61,782 nucleotides of DNA from a virus (IMGVR_UViG_3300032242_001102:1-61782), one strand, 5' to 3'; positions 1-7,449 are shown, counted from the stretch's first letter. The notes: generated from the sequence alone by a model not told the origin. Program-made: numbers and translations.

Positions 1-1
1 A

Positions 2-88
2 AATGGAATACGTACTGTAGTATTGTTAGGTTCAAAGAATACTAAAACTCGTATCCCAGAAGCAGAGATGCTTGCTACACTTTATTAA
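2..88 (+). CDS. 3' end of an unidentified protein (partial at window edge)
   Basis: An open plus-strand frame enters from the left edge and ends at TAA (86-88), giving 28 residues that finish RIPEAEMLATLY. It converges on the next gene, whose stop lies at 75-77, so the two overlap tail to tail by 14 bases. Convergent overlaps recur elsewhere in this window, which supports it being real. Too little is visible to name it. Confidence 0.45.
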   Translation, partial: NGIRTVVLLGSKNTKTRIPEAEMLATLY

Positions 89-350
89 ACTTGTTAATAT
101 CTTTCTTAGGCATATAATCAACACCGGGTATTGGACTATAATCTTTAGTTAAACTTGGTATCATCTCATCACCATACTTCAATGTAATATAGCTAAAGGT
201 ACTATCATTGTTCTTTTCTTGCATTCCGATCATTAAATGATTAGACCAAGATATCTTCATATCAACAACCTTTTTAATGTTGTTATCGGTTAATATATCA
301 GTGAAGTTGTTGCTCTCACGGTAAAAGGTATAGTATTTCATTTTTTCCAA
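75..350 (-). CDS. hypothetical protein, 91 aa
   Basis: Not recognised. Small polar protein with no visible membrane segment or Cys motif. It is the last gene of the minus-strand run that begins with the promoter near 3309; its start overlaps the end of the upstream 66-aa gene, as in translationally coupled phage operons. Confidence 0.6.
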   Translation of the reverse strand: MEKMKYYTFYRESNNFTDILTDNNIKKVVDMKISWSNHLMIGMQEKNNDSTFSYITLKYGDEMIPSLTKDYSPIPGVDYMPKKDINKFNKV

Positions 351-538
351 AGTATAAAGTTTATGTAATCGGATTCGGTCTCAAAGTAGAAATCATATAA
401 TCCGCCTTCAAATCCTGCGGGTATCCGACAATTGTATCCCCAGTCATTCCTACAATTTGTCTCACACCATTCAATGACTGGTTTTAGTTGACCGTAACCA
501 ATAATTATTTCAGTCTTGTACTGTGTATTTGGTGACAT
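338..538 (-). CDS. small conserved-looking phage protein, 66 aa
   Basis: Begins MSPNTQYKTEIIIGYGQ and contains IEWCETNCRNDWGY followed by an aromatic C-terminus ending LWKK. The chosen ATG (538) follows an AGGG sequence eight bases upstream; an in-frame ATG six codons earlier (556) is possible but lies deeper inside dCMP deaminase. The pattern of paired Cys, Trp and Gly resembles small proteins seen in many T4-like phages, but no function is known to me. Confidence 0.6.
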   Translation of the reverse strand: MSPNTQYKTEIIIGYGQLKPVIEWCETNCRNDWGYNCRIPAGFEGGLYDFYFETESDYINFILWKK

Positions 539-1010
539 TGACACCGCCCTGTTCAAGGAATTCTAATCCTTTGGTATCTCTATATGCTTCTCTATAAAAT
601 ACGTTATTGATACCAGATTGGTAAATAGCTTTAGCACAATGTATACAAGGTGCATGTGTTACAAATAATGTAGCACCTTCACTAGATTCTGTACTTGAGG
701 ACACTTTAGCAATTGCGTTCATTTCAGCGTGTAGGACCTCATCCTTAGTGATTAATCTATATTTGCGATTACTTTCAACAACACTATCATATTCTTCTAA
801 TGGATATAGTTGAGTATTCATACTATCACCGGGCATATAATCTTTATATTCACATTCGTTAGTCCATCCAGTTGGCATACCGTTATAACCTGTACCTAGA
901 ATTTTATTACCTTTAACGATAACTGCACCAACGTTTAATCTAATTGCTGAACTTAGTTTACTTGTGAGGTCAGCAATATCCATGTAATAATTTATAAATT
1001 TTTGTTTCAT
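510..1010 (-). CDS. deoxycytidylate (dCMP) deaminase
   Basis: Converts dCMP to dUMP, feeding dTMP synthesis during phage DNA replication. The zinc-dependent deaminase signature is complete: HAE at residues 94-96 supplies a Zn-ligand His and the catalytic Glu, and PCIHC at 121-125 supplies two Cys ligands. At 166 aa it is slightly shorter than T4 Cd (193 aa). The upstream gene's TGA overlaps its ATG (ATGA), so translation is probably coupled. Family assignment is secure; dCMP rather than free cytidine as substrate follows from length and phage context. Confidence 0.9.
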   Translation of the reverse strand: MKQKFINYYMDIADLTSKLSSAIRLNVGAVIVKGNKILGTGYNGMPTGWTNECEYKDYMPGDSMNTQLYPLEEYDSVVESNRKYRLITKDEVLHAEMNAIAKVSSSTESSEGATLFVTHAPCIHCAKAIYQSGINNVFYREAYRDTKGLEFLEQGGVNVTKYTVQD

Positions 1011-1246
1011 CTAACGTAGAATTTCTTAATATGTTCTTTTGCACTAGTATCGGATAATATACTTAGTACATAATTTGGTTCATTGTACTTTTTGCAAAAG
1101 GCTTCACCTAATTTAGTGTTACCTTTAATTTGTTCAAACAGAAACCCTTTGCAAAAATCTTCAAATTCTTGTTTACTAATAGTAAAATCTTTTTGTCCTT
1201 TACCTAGAGTTTGTACTTCTAGTTGTTTTGCCATCTTATCAAACAT
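1007..1246 (-). CDS. hypothetical protein, 79 aa
   Basis: Starts MFDKMAKQLEVQTLGKGQ at 1246, one base after the upstream stop (1248-1250), with GGGA upstream as ribosome binding site. A longer reading to 1363 would overlap the neighbouring gene by more than 100 bases and its extra N-terminus looks like out-of-frame translation, so I reject it. Helical, basic, function unknown. Confidence 0.6.
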   Translation of the reverse strand: MFDKMAKQLEVQTLGKGQKDFTISKQEFEDFCKGFLFEQIKGNTKLGEAFCKKYNEPNYVLSILSDTSAKEHIKKFYVR

Positions 1247-1247
1247 A

Positions 1248-1784
1248 TTAATCCCACAAACTTCTAAAATATTTTGCAAACAGATCCAAACCTTCTTGAA
1301 TACGTTCTTCATGTAATAGATGACCTTCACCATCATACCAGTGAGCATCCGGATCTTTATCAACCATCTGAAATGTATCTTCCATTTTGCCGGTTAATGG
1401 ATTGTGTGTTTGATTATCACTTTTAACCCAATCATAATCGCTTTTACCATGATGATATTTTTCACCATAATCTTCAAATGCAATTTGTTGAAAGGCCCAG
1501 ATCATTTTATCTAATGTTTCATCCCAACGTTTAGCACCTATTTCCCATGATTCGTTGTGTGATTCTATGTAAAAATCAAAACTTTGTTGGGTATTATATT
1601 CTTCACCACCAACATCTACAAAATCATTAGGAATACCCTGTTTAGTTTGTTTTAGTTGGATCAATGCCGGGTAGATAATAGTAGCTAGTGTATGGTCTAA
1701 ACTCCAAGTATCATATCTATCAATCTGTACATTGATTTTTCTACGTACCCCTTTTCTAGGATACTTACCAATATTTACTTTCAT
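1248..1784 (-). CDS. conserved-looking phage protein, 178 aa
   Basis: Acidic and Trp/His-rich, with a C-terminus RIQEGLDLFAKYFRSLWD. The composition and ending resemble uncharacterised proteins of T4-like environmental phages; no catalytic motif could be assigned. ATGA overlap with the upstream membrane protein gene indicates coupled translation. Confidence 0.7.
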   Translation of the reverse strand: MKVNIGKYPRKGVRRKINVQIDRYDTWSLDHTLATIIYPALIQLKQTKQGIPNDFVDVGGEEYNTQQSFDFYIESHNESWEIGAKRWDETLDKMIWAFQQIAFEDYGEKYHHGKSDYDWVKSDNQTHNPLTGKMEDTFQMVDKDPDAHWYDGEGHLLHEERIQEGLDLFAKYFRSLWD

Positions 1785-2107
1785 ACTTTATCCGTAACTT
1801 TGCCTTCAAAAAACGCAAAGAAATCTTCTCCGTGCTTTACTGTAGCATATTCAATGTTGTTATATTGTCTGCATAATTCTGCTAATTGTTGTAATGAATT
1901 TCCCTGACAGATAAAACTTTTAGTATCACGGTCATATAACAAAATAGTATCACCTACAGATTCTGTTTCTAGTCTAAAAACGGTAGGTCTGATTTCTTCT
2001 TTAATGATAAGATATGTATGTAAGTTTTTACGCAACTTATATAATGCATAGAATTCACCCATGACCCATCCTAAACCGATGAGTAGAACGATATCAAGTA
2101 ATGTCAT
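1781..2107 (-). CDS. small membrane-anchored protein, 108 aa
   Basis: Residues about 4-22 (LLDIVLLIGLGWVMGEFYAL) form one hydrophobic helix, followed by a soluble domain of about 80 residues that would face the cytoplasm or periplasm. Function unknown. Five bases upstream of the ATG lies AATAAATA, similar to T4-type late promoter elements found before other genes here, although chance is possible in AT-rich DNA. Confidence 0.65.
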   Translation of the reverse strand: MTLLDIVLLIGLGWVMGEFYALYKLRKNLHTYLIIKEEIRPTVFRLETESVGDTILLYDRDTKSFICQGNSLQQLAELCRQYNNIEYATVKHGEDFFAFFEGKVTDKV

Positions 2108-2111
2108 AATA

Positions 2112-2393
2112 TTATTTATTAATAGTCAAGTTAGACCATTTCTTTAATTTCTTAAATTTCTGTAATTTTGCTACTGTTAATCCATTAGTTGTGATACCTA
2201 CATTATTTTCGGTAATTAATTCAACCATAGCTAATAGATCACCTAATTCTTTTTCTAGTCGTTGCATGTTAGTAACATGTACACCTTGCATCATTTGATC
2301 AGGTCCAAATCTAAAACATTTGCTTACTTCTACAATAACTTCGGCACATTCTTCCTGTAAGATAGTTAGTATCTCTCTTGTATCGTCATTCAT
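2112..2393 (-). CDS. MazG-like nucleotide pyrophosphohydrolase
   Basis: Short all-alpha protein (93 aa) with the MazG/NTP-PPase metal-binding pattern: EECAE at residues 14-18 and ELGD at 49-52. Family members hydrolyse (d)NTPs to monophosphates; phage versions have been linked to nucleotide pool control or alarmone levels, though which applies here cannot be read from sequence. It sits in an operon with dCMP deaminase, consistent with nucleotide metabolism. Confidence 0.7.
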   Translation of the reverse strand: MNDDTREILTILQEECAEVIVEVSKCFRFGPDQMMQGVHVTNMQRLEKELGDLLAMVELITENNVGITTNGLTVAKLQKFKKLKKWSNLTINK

Positions 2394-2620
2394 TTTTTAT
2401 TCCAATGATAGTTATTTAATTCTGCTACTACTTCATCTAGTGATTCTTCTACTTCCCATGTACCATGAGGAGGACAAAATACATAAGTAATGTTTTCAAT
2501 AATACCATCTTGTTTTTTAGCAAGATTGGGAGTGTTATACACAGTAGCAATCAAATCAACATTGATTGCGATTTTATTGCCTTTATGTGCTTCGTTGGCA
2601 TTTGTAAGAGAGATAAACAT
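2390..2620 (-). CDS. hypothetical protein, 76 aa
   Basis: Compact beta-rich protein: an N-terminal MFISLTNANEAHKG, a central strand ENITYVFC and a C-terminus ESLDEVVAELNNY. The layout (short strands then an 'ESL..V...L' helix) recalls FlbD-like small proteins, but similarity is too weak to assign. ATGA junction with the MazG-like gene and TAATG junction with the upstream 52-aa membrane gene. Confidence 0.6.
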   Translation of the reverse strand: MFISLTNANEAHKGNKIAINVDLIATVYNTPNLAKKQDGIIENITYVFCPPHGTWEVEESLDEVVAELNNYHWNKK

Positions 2621-2778
2621 TAGAACCCAATCATATCAGTTAAGTATTTAAAAACAATTGCAAAGTTAAATGCAAAACAGAATCCATCACCATAATATAC
2701 CCATTTGGGACTTTCACTATAATCTTTAGTTATTAGCCAATAACCAAATAATAGTGTTATAATAACATTAAGTATCAT
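2620..2778 (-). CDS. small membrane protein, 52 aa
   Basis: Reads MILNVIITLLFGYWLITK at the N-terminus, a hydrophobic helix, and has a second hydrophobic stretch FCFAFNFAIVFKYL near the C-terminus. Both ends share bases with neighbouring genes (TAATG at each junction), the usual packing in this genome, so it is very likely translated. Function unknown; small two-helix inner membrane proteins in early phage regions often modify the host membrane. Confidence 0.7.
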   Translation of the reverse strand: MILNVIITLLFGYWLITKDYSESPKWVYYGDGFCFAFNFAIVFKYLTDMIGF

Positions 2779-3290
2779 TATTTTTTCCTATTTGCAAGTG
2801 AGATAACATATTTTTCGTGATAGGATTTCCAATCAGTTAAGTAATGGTCATGTTTTACCCAACGATTACTTCCTGTTTTTGTTTTAGTTAAGAATCCCCA
2901 ATCACGTTGTTGTGGTCCCATAAAGAACAATGTAGTAGCACTAGTACCTTCTTCTAGTTCAAGCCAATGATATTCATTTGCACTACGTTTAATGATACTA
3001 CCTGGACCACGCCATGTTTGAAATTCAGCAATCATCTTACCTTCAGTGTTGAATACTGGAGTATGTTCCCAATAACCACCACTCAATACAATTGTCATAT
3101 AGGGCCAGGGATGGTCATGCATAATAGGATCATCACTACGAACAATTTTATGTAGTGTGACATTGAAGGGAAACTTGATACGGTCTTTGAGAAACAAGTA
3201 ATATCGGTGCATGTAATCTTCGCCTGTCCTACGATCAGGAATCAAACGATAACGACCTAACTTGTTCATAATATTGTGAAATACGTTCAT
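2778..3290 (-). CDS. cupin-like protein, 170 aa
   Basis: Contains MHDHPWPYMTIVLSGGYWEH (a cupin motif 1-like His-x-His with downstream Glu/His) and a second strand block PGSIIKRSANEYHWLEL that fits motif 2. The fold predicted is a metal-binding double-stranded beta-helix. Substrate is unknown; cupins range from dioxygenases to sugar isomerases. First gene after its own sigma70-type promoter (3309-3337), with AGGAG just before the ATG. Confidence 0.7.
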   Translation of the reverse strand: MNVFHNIMNKLGRYRLIPDRRTGEDYMHRYYLFLKDRIKFPFNVTLHKIVRSDDPIMHDHPWPYMTIVLSGGYWEHTPVFNTEGKMIAEFQTWRGPGSIIKRSANEYHWLELEEGTSATTLFFMGPQQRDWGFLTKTKTGSNRWVKHDHYLTDWKSYHEKYVISLANRKK

Positions 3291-3308
3291 TATTATCTCC
3301 TATGCTAT

Positions 3309-3337
3309 ATTATAGCACAACATCCAATTAAATGCAA
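3309..3337 (-). promoter_or_regulatory. sigma70-type promoter
   Basis: On the minus strand: TTGCAT, 17-bp spacer, TATAAT, driving the cupin-like gene and the genes beyond it. The -10 box sits at the centre of a perfect 15-base inverted repeat, TGCTATAATATAGCA, which could be an operator. Confidence 0.8.
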
Positions 3338-3351
3338 GGACAAAGGTAGAA

Positions 3352-3373
3352 AAAGGGTGACGAATCACCCTTT
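3352..3373 (-). terminator. rho-independent terminator
   Basis: Nine-base stem AAAGGGTGA/TCACCCTTT with a TTCG loop on the minus strand, followed by TTTTT. It ends transcription of the small HTH gene before the next promoter starts. Confidence 0.85.
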
Positions 3374-3394
3374 ATTCACATCTCAAAACTGAGA

Positions 3395-3655
3395 TTAAAC
3401 AAGGCCCAAAGACATTGCACGATAGCCTGCGGCTACGATTTCACGACTAGGGGTACCCAAACGGTACTTAGTGTAAGTACCACCAAGTTTGTTTGTACGC
3501 TTGTTAGCGTAGATTGCCAAACCGCTACGCAAGCGCAAATCGCTTACTGTTGCAGTTGGGTTAGCAAACCCAAAACGTTGGGTAATTTGTTTTGCAGTCA
3601 ATTCTGCACCACTCTCAAATGCCTTAATAAGGCGTGCTTGTTTAGTTAATGTCAT
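3395..3655 (-). CDS. small helix-turn-helix DNA-binding protein, 86 aa
   Basis: Starts MTLTKQARLIKAFESG at 3655 behind AAAGGAAAATAAA. Residues about 20-45 (ELTAKQITQRFGFANPTATV) read as a winged-helix DNA recognition unit, followed by basic strands (YANKRTNKLGGTY). A likely transcription regulator of the phage. The gene is monocistronic: own promoter with a palindrome between -35 and -10, own terminator. A longer reading from a TTG at 3751 would run through the promoter and is rejected. Autoregulation is inferred, not shown. Confidence 0.75.
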   Translation of the reverse strand: MTLTKQARLIKAFESGAELTAKQITQRFGFANPTATVSDLRLRSGLAIYANKRTNKLGGTYTKYRLGTPSREIVAAGYRAMSLGLV

Positions 3656-3698
3656 TTTATTTTCCTTTAAAAAATCGCTGTTCTCACAACGTATATAG

Positions 3699-3727
3699 AT
3701 TATACGATAGTTTCTGTTATCGTACAA
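3699..3727 (-). promoter_or_regulatory. sigma70-type promoter of the HTH gene
   Basis: Minus strand TTGTAC, 17-bp spacer, TATAAT, about 40 bases upstream of the HTH gene's ATG. The spacer is filled by an inverted repeat (see 3703-3724). Confidence 0.8.
3703..3724. promoter_or_regulatory. candidate operator: 7-bp inverted repeat
   Basis: TACGATA, 8 bases, TATCGTA: perfect 7-bp arms lying between and touching the -35 and -10 boxes of the HTH gene promoter. Such placement suits repression by occlusion, probably by the HTH protein itself. Confidence 0.6.
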
Positions 3728-3751
3728 TATATTCTGGACACCTTGTTTCAA

Positions 3752-4600
3752 TTAGATATCCAAAAACTTTAGCTCAAACACATCTGCTTGAGGATCAGAA
3801 CCCTTGTAACCACGAGGATTACATACCACTCTGGTAGTGCCAATATTATAATCAAATGGGTCATGCATATGACCATGAGTCCATAAGGTAATGTGTGGAT
3901 GGTCTAAAATGAATTCACTTAGTTCACTATGATAACCACCATTCATTATATAATGAACATTATGTTTATATCTATCATGGATACTCATTGCACTAGGTGC
4001 ATGATGTCCTACAAATACAACTTTACTATCTTTCATATCAGCTAACACTTGTTTTAAATAGCTTAGTGTTTGATAATGACGTTCTACTGAATGTATCGGG
4101 CGTAACTTACTATAATCATTTTCATCATTACGAATCACACGATAGTCATTCATCATATCCGCTAATGCATGAACTGTTAATGGATTATTTTTATTACAAT
4201 CAGTCCACAATGTGGCACCAATGAATGTGATATCATTAATAACCTTAATATCACGTTCTAAAAAGTAAATATTAGGATACCTAGCACATTCAGTACGTAG
4301 GTGATCTAAGCTACTATTCCACTTACCATGATAGAACTCATGATTGCCTGCAACATAAACAACATGAGGGAACTCAACACTTACTCTATTAAGGAAGTCA
4401 CGGAATCGTTGTGCGGCTTTTTGTCTTGAACCTAATTCAATATATGATTCATGTGGACTAACTACAGTAGGCGGATGATTGTGTAGATCTTCCGCAATCA
4501 TAATATCGCCGGATAGGATAAGGACCTCAGCACCTTCACTATTCTTGAGGTCAATATCTTCAAATTCTAAATGCAGGTCACTGCATAGTGCGATTTTCAT
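3752..4600 (-). CDS. calcineurin-like metallophosphoesterase
   Basis: All family motifs are present: SDLHLE with D8 and H10, GD at 31-32, GNHE at 85-88, GHH at 198-200 and GHMH at 243-246. These bind two metals and hydrolyse phosphoesters. At 282 aa it is a stand-alone catalytic domain. Substrate is not predictable: nucleic acid ends, cyclic nucleotides or nucleotide hydrolysis are all known in the family. It has a degenerate relative at 10175-10867. ATGA overlap with the SWIM-domain gene upstream suggests co-expression. Confidence 0.88.
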   Translation of the reverse strand: MKIALCSDLHLEFEDIDLKNSEGAEVLILSGDIMIAEDLHNHPPTVVSPHESYIELGSRQKAAQRFRDFLNRVSVEFPHVVYVAGNHEFYHGKWNSSLDHLRTECARYPNIYFLERDIKVINDITFIGATLWTDCNKNNPLTVHALADMMNDYRVIRNDENDYSKLRPIHSVERHYQTLSYLKQVLADMKDSKVVFVGHHAPSAMSIHDRYKHNVHYIMNGGYHSELSEFILDHPHITLWTHGHMHDPFDYNIGTTRVVCNPRGYKGSDPQADVFELKFLDI

Positions 4601-4929
4601 TTAATGAATTCTGTTATATGTTTACAAGTACCACGATACATGTATCCGGGGCATGTACAGGTTTTTTCTTCTGTGTCAATAGAATAAGTATTACCTTTAC
4701 TGCCGGACACTTTGATGATTGTACTCTTTTCTTTTACTACCTTAAAAGGATTTGGCTTTACTGTAATAAACTTACGACCACGTTTATCTATTGTGATCGG
4801 GTTTTTGAAGTAATGAGGAGTAGTAGAACCAACCTTGATGTACGCAACCATTTTGCTGCCATCAAATAGATAGGTATGATTAGCATTGTTGCTATCATTC
4901 CAAACTGTTGTTTCTACTACTGCTTCCAT
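4597..4929 (-). CDS. SWIM zinc-finger protein, 110 aa
   Basis: The C-terminus carries CTCPGYMYRGTCKHI, the C-x-C...C-x-H pattern of SWIM zinc fingers, preceded by a basic segment KRGRKFITVKPNPFKV. SWIM domains bind DNA or protein. Start at 4929 follows GGAG. Function in the phage is unknown; co-transcription with the phosphoesterase is likely. Confidence 0.75.
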   Translation of the reverse strand: MEAVVETTVWNDSNNANHTYLFDGSKMVAYIKVGSTTPHYFKNPITIDKRGRKFITVKPNPFKVVKEKSTIIKVSGSKGNTYSIDTEEKTCTCPGYMYRGTCKHITEFIK

Positions 4930-4938
4930 ATCTACTCC

Positions 4939-5193
4939 TTAATACATGTATGAACTGTTTGCTAAGTGATCCAATGCCATGTCACCGTTGTACATTGTGG
5001 ATTGTACGATTGAACCATCATTGAATGACCTGTAAACTGTGCTGATACTGTCAACGCAAATTAATTCATAACCCAATTTTTCTAGTACATCACGATTTGG
5101 GATACCATCTTTAAAACGATATACCATACCGTGTTTGCAACGCTTGTCTTGTACAAGACCAAATTTCTTAACTAATTTTTGTAATGAACTCAT
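4939..5193 (-). CDS. hypothetical protein, 84 aa
   Basis: Basic N-terminal half, then strands YELICVDSISTVYRSF. No motif recognised. The ATG overlaps the upstream stop (TAATG). Confidence 0.6.
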   Translation of the reverse strand: MSSLQKLVKKFGLVQDKRCKHGMVYRFKDGIPNRDVLEKLGYELICVDSISTVYRSFNDGSIVQSTMYNGDMALDHLANSSYMY

Positions 5194-5663
5194 TATACTT
5201 CCTCTGATTCTAATTCTTTAGCAAGTGCCTCTGCCATCAAAACAAACTCACCACCATGATCGGATACAAACCAAGTAGCGACACCATCAACATTTCGCAA
5301 AATGTAATCATATTCTTCACGTTGACCATTAGCCAAAAATGTTTCGTAGTCTTTAAAGTAACGTACCTTAGTATTTTCTTCACCACGGTCACGTCCATAG
5401 AATGTAGTCATGTCACGGTACAACGCATAAAATTCTTCAGTTGACATTCCATTGTCAAATTGACTAAAAGGATGTTTTGTACCGACTGTAGGGCGCAAAC
5501 TAGAAATGTCGCCTAGGTCAATCAAATCACGCAAGATAAAGGGATTAGCATAGTACTCTTGCAACATTTTACCGTTGTGAGCCAAGTAACCATCCCAGTG
5601 ACAATATACCTGACCGATAGTACCATCAGCGAATTCTAATGCAATTGTAGAACGAGTTGCCAT
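5193..5663 (-). CDS. conserved-looking phage protein, 156 aa
   Basis: N-terminus MATRSTIALEFADGTIGQVY followed by CHWDGYLAHNGKML is a pattern I associate with uncharacterised proteins found in many tailed phages. No enzymatic motif is known to me. First gene of an early operon behind the promoter at 5698-5726, with the shared leader that ends AAAGGACTT before the ATG. Confidence 0.75.
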   Translation of the reverse strand: MATRSTIALEFADGTIGQVYCHWDGYLAHNGKMLQEYYANPFILRDLIDLGDISSLRPTVGTKHPFSQFDNGMSTEEFYALYRDMTTFYGRDRGEENTKVRYFKDYETFLANGQREEYDYILRNVDGVATWFVSDHGGEFVLMAEALAKELESEEV

Positions 5664-5697
5664 TTTGTAAGTCCTTTATTTAACTGTCTAAGAATAT

Positions 5698-5726
5698 ATT
5701 ATAGCACAAATGCCATTTATTGTCAA
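5698..5726 (-). promoter_or_regulatory. sigma70-type promoter, shared cassette
   Basis: TTGACA, 17-bp spacer beginning ATAAATGG, extended -10 TGCTATAAT; followed by the repeated leader TTAGACAGTTAAATAAAGGA. Confidence 0.92.
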
Positions 5727-5729
5727 ATT

Positions 5730-6002
5730 TTACAACAAGTCAATTTGTACTTGTTTGCCACGAATTGTAGCACCGAGGCCTACGGGCAATAGGCTATTGT
5801 CTTTTTTGGCATTGTAACGCATATAAGACAATTTCATCAATGCTTCCCAGCAAACTGTGCGGGCTGTAACTGTAGCAAATTGCTCGGTCATTTGCTTGAT
5901 AGTCATATACATACCAATATCGTTTTCGCTTCCGTCACCCTTAAAAATTACACGGAATTTTTGTGAATTGTTGAAGCCGTCAATGATAGTTTTTGTACGC
6001 AT
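5730..6002 (-). CDS. hypothetical early protein, 90 aa
   Basis: Monocistronic, behind its own promoter (6036-6064) and the shared leader. Moderately basic, no motif recognised; a stretch KQMTEQFATVTARTVCWEAL could be a helix-turn-helix-like pair of helices but this is weak. Confidence 0.6.
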   Translation of the reverse strand: MRTKTIIDGFNNSQKFRVIFKGDGSENDIGMYMTIKQMTEQFATVTARTVCWEALMKLSYMRYNAKKDNSLLPVGLGATIRGKQVQIDLL

Positions 6003-6035
6003 TTTTTAGTCCTTTATTTAACTGTTTAAGATTCT

Positions 6036-6064
6036 ATTATAAACCCAAAACCATTTATTGTCAA
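6036..6064 (-). promoter_or_regulatory. sigma70-type promoter, shared cassette
   Basis: TTGACA, 17-bp spacer beginning ATAAATGG, TATAAT. The TGA inside the -35 box is also the stop codon of the small gene at 6061-6204. Confidence 0.92.
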
Positions 6065-6204
6065 CCTAAGGGAACCAGTACAATTTCCTCAAATTCATCT
6101 AGTTGATAAATATCCACTGTTGATGTACTCATTCCTGATTCCATAACTATGGAATAGTTTTCAGGAAGTTGTTTCAACTGTTCAATCAAATCTTTGACTA
6201 GCAT
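6061..6204 (-). CDS. small hypothetical protein, 47 aa
   Basis: Reads MLVKDLIEQLKQLPENYSIV at its start and ends IVLVPLG. Preceded by GAAGGAA eight bases before the ATG and lies directly after the 73-aa gene, so both probably share the 6473-6501 promoter. Its stop codon is embedded in the -35 box of the next promoter, showing how tightly the region is packed. Confidence 0.6.
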   Translation of the reverse strand: MLVKDLIEQLKQLPENYSIVMESGMSTSTVDIYQLDEFEEIVLVPLG

Positions 6205-6218
6205 TTAAAATTCCTTCA

Positions 6219-6440
6219 TTAAACGTAAAAATCAGTATCAAAACCCAATGCAGTATAGACACACTCACGGACTTCTGTATCCATTGCTTCACCAAACAAT
6301 TCATAGTCACTATCAGCCACATCACGCAAATTTTGCAATACTACAGGCCAAGTGCTTTTATTCATTTTGTGGAATTCAATTATATCGGCTATTTGTTTGT
6401 CACCGTCATCACTAAACATACCGTATGAAACTTTAGTCAT
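6219..6440 (-). CDS. hypothetical early protein, 73 aa
   Basis: Acidic helical protein behind its own promoter and shared leader. No motif recognised. Early position and strong promoter fit a host-takeover role, but that is inference from context only. Confidence 0.6.
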   Translation of the reverse strand: MTKVSYGMFSDDGDKQIADIIEFHKMNKSTWPVVLQNLRDVADSDYELFGEAMDTEVRECVYTALGFDTDFYV

Positions 6441-6472
6441 TTTGTGTCCTTTATCTAACTGTCTAAGATTCT

Positions 6473-6501
6473 ATTATATACCCAAAACCATTTATTGTCA
6501 A
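6473..6501 (-). promoter_or_regulatory. sigma70-type promoter, shared cassette
   Basis: TTGACA, 17-bp spacer beginning ATAAATGG, TATAAT, followed by the repeated leader. Confidence 0.92.
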
Positions 6502-6502
6502 A

Positions 6503-6763
6503 TTACATTGACCAATATGTCTCTGTTGCAGGATTACAACAGTGTGGGGTATCAATATCAATCTCTATTTCCTTGCCGGTCATCAGATTTTTAACTGTTT
6601 TCTTGGGGAAAACATATCCGGGGTTTAGAACCTTAAAAGCTTCCAAAGTTTTACTGGTCTGTGCCAATGGGTTAGCTTCAATGAATTTGACCATTGACAA
6701 GAAACTCATACCCAAAAATTCTGCATCTTTTTGGATAACTTTGATTGCTGTAACTTCTTTCAT
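6503..6763 (-). CDS. hypothetical early protein, 86 aa
   Basis: Starts MKEVTAIKVIQKDAEFLGMS at 6763 behind GAAAGG. An ATG-less extension to 6820 would overlap the promoter, so the shorter form is used. C-terminal CC pair (DTPHCCNPA). Function unknown. Confidence 0.6.
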   Translation of the reverse strand: MKEVTAIKVIQKDAEFLGMSFLSMVKFIEANPLAQTSKTLEAFKVLNPGYVFPKKTVKNLMTGKEIEIDIDTPHCCNPATETYWSM

Positions 6764-6791
6764 ACGATGCCTTTCAACTGAATAAGACTCT

Positions 6792-6820
6792 ATTATAAAC
6801 CCAAATCCATTTATTGTCAA
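6792..6820 (-). promoter_or_regulatory. sigma70-type promoter, shared cassette (variant leader)
   Basis: TTGACA, 17-bp spacer beginning ATAAATGG, TATAAT; leader here is the CTTATTCAGTTGAAAGG variant shared only with the 7123-7151 promoter. Confidence 0.9.
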
Positions 6821-6822
6821 AT

Positions 6823-7092
6823 TTAGGATACTTTTTGATCCATCATTTCAGAGAGGATAAACTTGGCAACATTCATTTGTTGACGGACATACTCGGTTGA
6901 ACGAGGACCTGTACCCATTGCCATCATTTCTTGGCAATCTGACATAATTCCCATTACGACCATTTCCAGACCAGAACACTTAGCGGTAATACTTTTCATG
7001 TACTGAGTACGGATATCCTGTTCGGTCATACCATAAATGTTGATTTCACGGGTACGTTGCATGTCACGTGCTACTGCGGCTGATAAGTTCAT
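6823..7092 (-). CDS. hypothetical early protein, 89 aa
   Basis: Starts MNLSAAVARDMQRTREINIY behind AAGGAG seven bases before the ATG. Met-rich helical protein. A longer frame to 7248 spans the promoter and the 3' end of the next gene and is rejected. Function unknown. Confidence 0.6.
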   Translation of the reverse strand: MNLSAAVARDMQRTREINIYGMTEQDIRTQYMKSITAKCSGLEMVVMGIMSDCQEMMAMGTGPRSTEYVRQQMNVAKFILSEMMDQKVS

Positions 7093-7122
7093 TGCTAACT
7101 CCTTTTGACTGAATAAGACTCT

Positions 7123-7151
7123 ATTATAGACCCAAAACCATTTATTGTCAA
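7123..7151 (-). promoter_or_regulatory. sigma70-type promoter, shared cassette (variant leader)
   Basis: TTGACA, 17-bp spacer beginning ATAAATGG, TATAAT; leader CTTATTCAGTCAAAAGGAG. Confidence 0.92.
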
Positions 7152-7417
7152 ATTTTGTAGGTATTGTAATTACGAATTTTGCTTTGTTTGTCAGTATGGC
7201 TTTCATTGAATTTGATATCAGTATAGCCACTTGCACGGAGAGCACCAATTAGTGTACTCAAATCACAGTCCTCTTCCAAGAATGCATTGGAACCGTTCAT
7301 GTAACTATAAGTACTAATTTTATCAGCGATCCCTAATTGAACTAATTTGTCCTTAGGAAAACGGGCCCAAGCATGTCCTGGATCCGCAAACACTTTGATA
7401 GAAATTTTCTTAGTCAT
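7148..7417 (-). CDS. hypothetical early protein, 89 aa
   Basis: N-terminus MTKKISIKVFADPGHAWARF, then a segment with paired acidic residues (FLEEDCDLSTLIGALRASGY). Not assigned to a family. Own promoter (7450-7478) and shared leader. The end of the gene overlaps the -35 box of the next promoter. Confidence 0.65.
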   Translation of the reverse strand: MTKKISIKVFADPGHAWARFPKDKLVQLGIADKISTYSYMNGSNAFLEEDCDLSTLIGALRASGYTDIKFNESHTDKQSKIRNYNTYKI

Positions 7418-7449
7418 TTTGAGTCCTTTATTTAACTGTCTAAGATTGT

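Noticed and set aside
1007-1363. Longer start for the 79-aa gene at 1363
   Set aside because: Overlaps the neighbouring gene by over 100 bases and the extra residues look like out-of-frame translation.
75-2620. Long plus-strand frames opposite early genes (for example 1083-1316)
   Set aside because: They are antisense shadows with no ribosome site, lying fully inside better-supported minus-strand genes.
3395-3751. A longer version of the HTH gene from TTG at 3751
   Set aside because: It would translate through the promoter and the palindrome; the ATG at 3655 has a good ribosome site.
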